Shown here: positions 29,776 to 31,419 of the stretch, piece by piece
Position numbering within the stretch: the first letter of the stretch is position 1
Layout: every line of letters starts with the position of its first letter
Source of the DNA: a virus
IMG/VR virus record: IMGVR_UViG_3300009788_000236
Location: 1-31,419 of that record
Strand: one strand, 5' to 3'
DNA length: 31,419 bases
Program-made: the position numbers and the translations under genes
Notes under the pieces: generated by a model
Told to the model about the DNA's origin: nothing
What the model saw: only the letters and a program-made list of their open reading frames with translations
Database searches by the model: none

Positions 29776-30588
29776 TTGGGATTCGTGCGTGATTTGACAG
29801 GGAAAACAGCAGTTAAGGCTGCTGGACAGGCCGGTGATTTACAGGCTGAAACGGCAAGGGAGCAAGCTGAATTAACTCGACAAGTCGGGCAAGAGGCTGC
29901 TGCATTACAACAACCATTTGCAGATGTTGGGCAGCGTGGTGTTGATTTGGCTGGATTTTTAGCAGACCCACAGGCTCAGTTTGACTTTTTGCAAAGCAAT
30001 CCGTTATTGCAATTATCTATTGACCAAGCTCAACAGCCATTATTAAGATCGGCTGCTGCTGGTGGTCGTGCATCTGCTGGTGATACGCTTCAAGACTTAC
30101 AGCAAAGCGCATTAGCAACAGGTCAAGGGTTAATAGGTCAGCAACGAAGCGATATACTTAATCTATTAAATCTCGGTCAAGGAACAGCCACAGCGCAAGG
30201 TAACTTACTGACTGGTCAACAAGCACAGGCAGCAGGGTTAGAAACAGGCGGTACAGCAGCAGAAGCGGCTGGCATAGTCGGTGCTGCAAATGCGAGAGGT
30301 GCGAGAGCTAATAAAATATTAGACATTGGTAAGGATGCCGCGCAGTTTGCAATGTTTGCATCAGACCCACGACTCAAGACAAATAAAAAGTTAATTGGCG
30401 AAGAAAACGGATTCAACAAGTGGTTGTGGGATTGGAATGAATTGGCTTATAAAGAGTTTGGTTTATCTGGTTCAGGTTTTGGCGTTATGGCCGATGAAGT
30501 GCTAGAGAAACGCCCTGATGCAATATATTATGTTAACGGATTCATGCAGGTTAACTATGACAAAATAGGGGTAACACATGGCCGTTGA
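29776..30588 (+). CDS. P22 gp7-like DNA ejection protein with S74-like C-terminus
   Basis: A 270-residue protein starting with TTG (GGGA upstream). The first 190 residues are alanine/glutamine-rich and helical (ETAREQAELTRQVGQEAAAL), as in P22 gp7-type ejected proteins. From residue 196 SDPRLKTNK begins a domain resembling the S74 chaperone peptidase: WLWDWNELAYKEFG, FGVMADEVLEKRPDA, and VNYDKIG. It overlaps the next gene by 11 nt. Confidence 0.75.
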   Translation: MGFVRDLTGKTAVKAAGQAGDLQAETAREQAELTRQVGQEAAALQQPFADVGQRGVDLAGFLADPQAQFDFLQSNPLLQLSIDQAQQPLLRSAAAGGRASAGDTLQDLQQSALATGQGLIGQQRSDILNLLNLGQGTATAQGNLLTGQQAQAAGLETGGTAAEAAGIVGAANARGARANKILDIGKDAAQFAMFASDPRLKTNKKLIGEENGFNKWLWDWNELAYKEFGLSGSGFGVMADEVLEKRPDAIYYVNGFMQVNYDKIGVTHGR

Positions 30589-31419
30589 TCCAAGAATATC
30601 ACTCGCTGCTAATGTGCCTGATTTACCAGATTTATTTGGTGGTTTTATACAAGATCAGCAACAAGTCGGAGCACTTGAGCAGCAGGGATTACAAACCGAC
30701 CTACTAAAAGCTCAACAACCGGCACGACTACAAGCAGCACAAGAGGCAGCAAGTCCGTTATCACAAATGAATCGGCGTGAAGCCGCAAAGTTAAAATCAA
30801 TCGTCCAAGGTGCGCAGATATTAGATCCATTTCTTCAGGCTGGAGATATTTCAGGCGCAAGGAATTCGTTAATCGCACGTAAAAAACGGCTTTCAGAAAT
30901 AGGCTTGCCAACTGAAACAACAGACGAAGCTTTGGCACTACTTGATAGTGATCCTGATTTATTGGCGCGTAGAACTCAGCAAGCATTACAGTTAGGTGGT
31001 GTGGGTCGCGCACAACAAACACCAGCGGCTACGCAAGAATTTCAAAATTTAATTACCATCGCTCAAGATCCAAATGCAACTGAATTAGAAAGGAATGCTG
31101 CAAAAATCAAGTTGCGCACAATGGCACCAGCAGGAACATCAGCACAAGAGAGGATAGCTGCAAGCCCTGATATTACAAGTCAAGTTGCAAGCTCAGTCGG
31201 TACTATAGAAGAAGCAAAAGAGACAGGGAAGCAAACCGCTAAACTCGAATTTGAACCAGAGATAGAGGGTGAAAAAGCTAAAGCTAAAGCTAAAGTTAAA
31301 CTTAAAACTGAACCACAAATAAGGGCAGCGATTAAAGCAGCAGAAAAGCTTGCAACAGAGCGCGGTGACGTATTAACCGACCTACAAAGGGCTGAAGCTG
31401 CACTACCCGGATTGCGTGA
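30578..31419 (+). CDS. Second ejection-type virion protein (3' end beyond window)
   Basis: Open frame from ATG 30578 (AGGGG 6 nt upstream) with no stop before the window end: 280 codons. It is alanine/glutamine-rich and helical (QQQVGALEQQGLQTDLLKAQ near 27-46), with a repeated AKAKAKVK stretch near 237-246. Composition and position after the gp7-like gene match the P22 gp20/gp16-type ejection proteins. Confidence 0.72.
   Translation, partial: MAVDPRISLAANVPDLPDLFGGFIQDQQQVGALEQQGLQTDLLKAQQPARLQAAQEAASPLSQMNRREAAKLKSIVQGAQILDPFLQAGDISGARNSLIARKKRLSEIGLPTETTDEALALLDSDPDLLARRTQQALQLGGVGRAQQTPAATQEFQNLITIAQDPNATELERNAAKIKLRTMAPAGTSAQERIAASPDITSQVASSVGTIEEAKETGKQTAKLEFEPEIEGEKAKAKAKVKLKTEPQIRAAIKAAEKLATERGDVLTDLQRAEAALPGLR

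Overview
The window is a contiguous piece of a tailed, short-tailed (podovirus-type) bacteriophage or prophage genome, truncated at both ends. It is AT-rich, with dense, often overlapping genes, Shine-Dalgarno sites of the AGGAG type and sigma70-like promoters. The replication, packaging and tail genes resemble those of gammaproteobacterial phages (lambda P, P22 gp10/gp14/gp7), and the capsid/cement pair resembles that of Bordetella phage BPP-1. A gammaproteobacterial (or betaproteobacterial) host is therefore the best guess. No integrase, cI-like repressor, tRNA, insertion sequence or CRISPR array was recognised, so lifestyle is undetermined.

Layout. (1) 1-4332, minus strand: a repeat protein cut by the window edge, a small gene plus MT-A70 adenine methyltransferase, a lysine-rich HTH protein, a PAPS-reductase-like PP-loop protein, a lambda-P-type helicase loader, a DUF1376 replication protein whose gene holds iteron-like repeats (candidate origin), and a 44-residue ribbon-helix-helix protein next to a sigma70 promoter. 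(2) 4367-11985, plus strand: about 20 small early genes, mostly unknown, around a recombination/replication core (single-strand annealing protein, DEDD exonuclease, SSB), with a roughly 190-nt structured-RNA candidate at 9270-9460. (3) 11987-15033: lysis region with M15 endopeptidase, 3-TM holin and other membrane proteins, plus a proteasome/HslV-like protein. (4) 15034-16922: beta-helix fibre-like protein and a small partner. (5) 17034-31419: terminase small and large subunits, portal, a two-gene inverted moron with its own promoter, scaffold, major capsid, cement protein, tail adaptor, P22 gp10-like protein, fibre-like proteins, P22 gp14-like and gp7-like proteins, and a second ejection-type protein running off the end.

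The outstanding signal is regulatory. Nine promoters (six plus strand, three minus strand) share a 14-bp palindrome, consensus TTGATCTARATCAA, followed by exactly 21 bp and then a -10 hexamer preceded by C; none has a -35 box at the normal distance. The palindrome matches the FNR/Anr box TTGAT-N4-ATCAA, and the spacing fits a class II activator site near -41.5. Every copy also contains at least one GATC. The left gene, the methyltransferase unit, the early genes, the segment leading into lysis and the moron all carry this module, so a single activator (host FNR-type, or an unseen phage protein) probably co-controls them. Several boxes overlap the stop codon or 3' end of the preceding gene, so each promoter plus its downstream gene looks like a portable unit.
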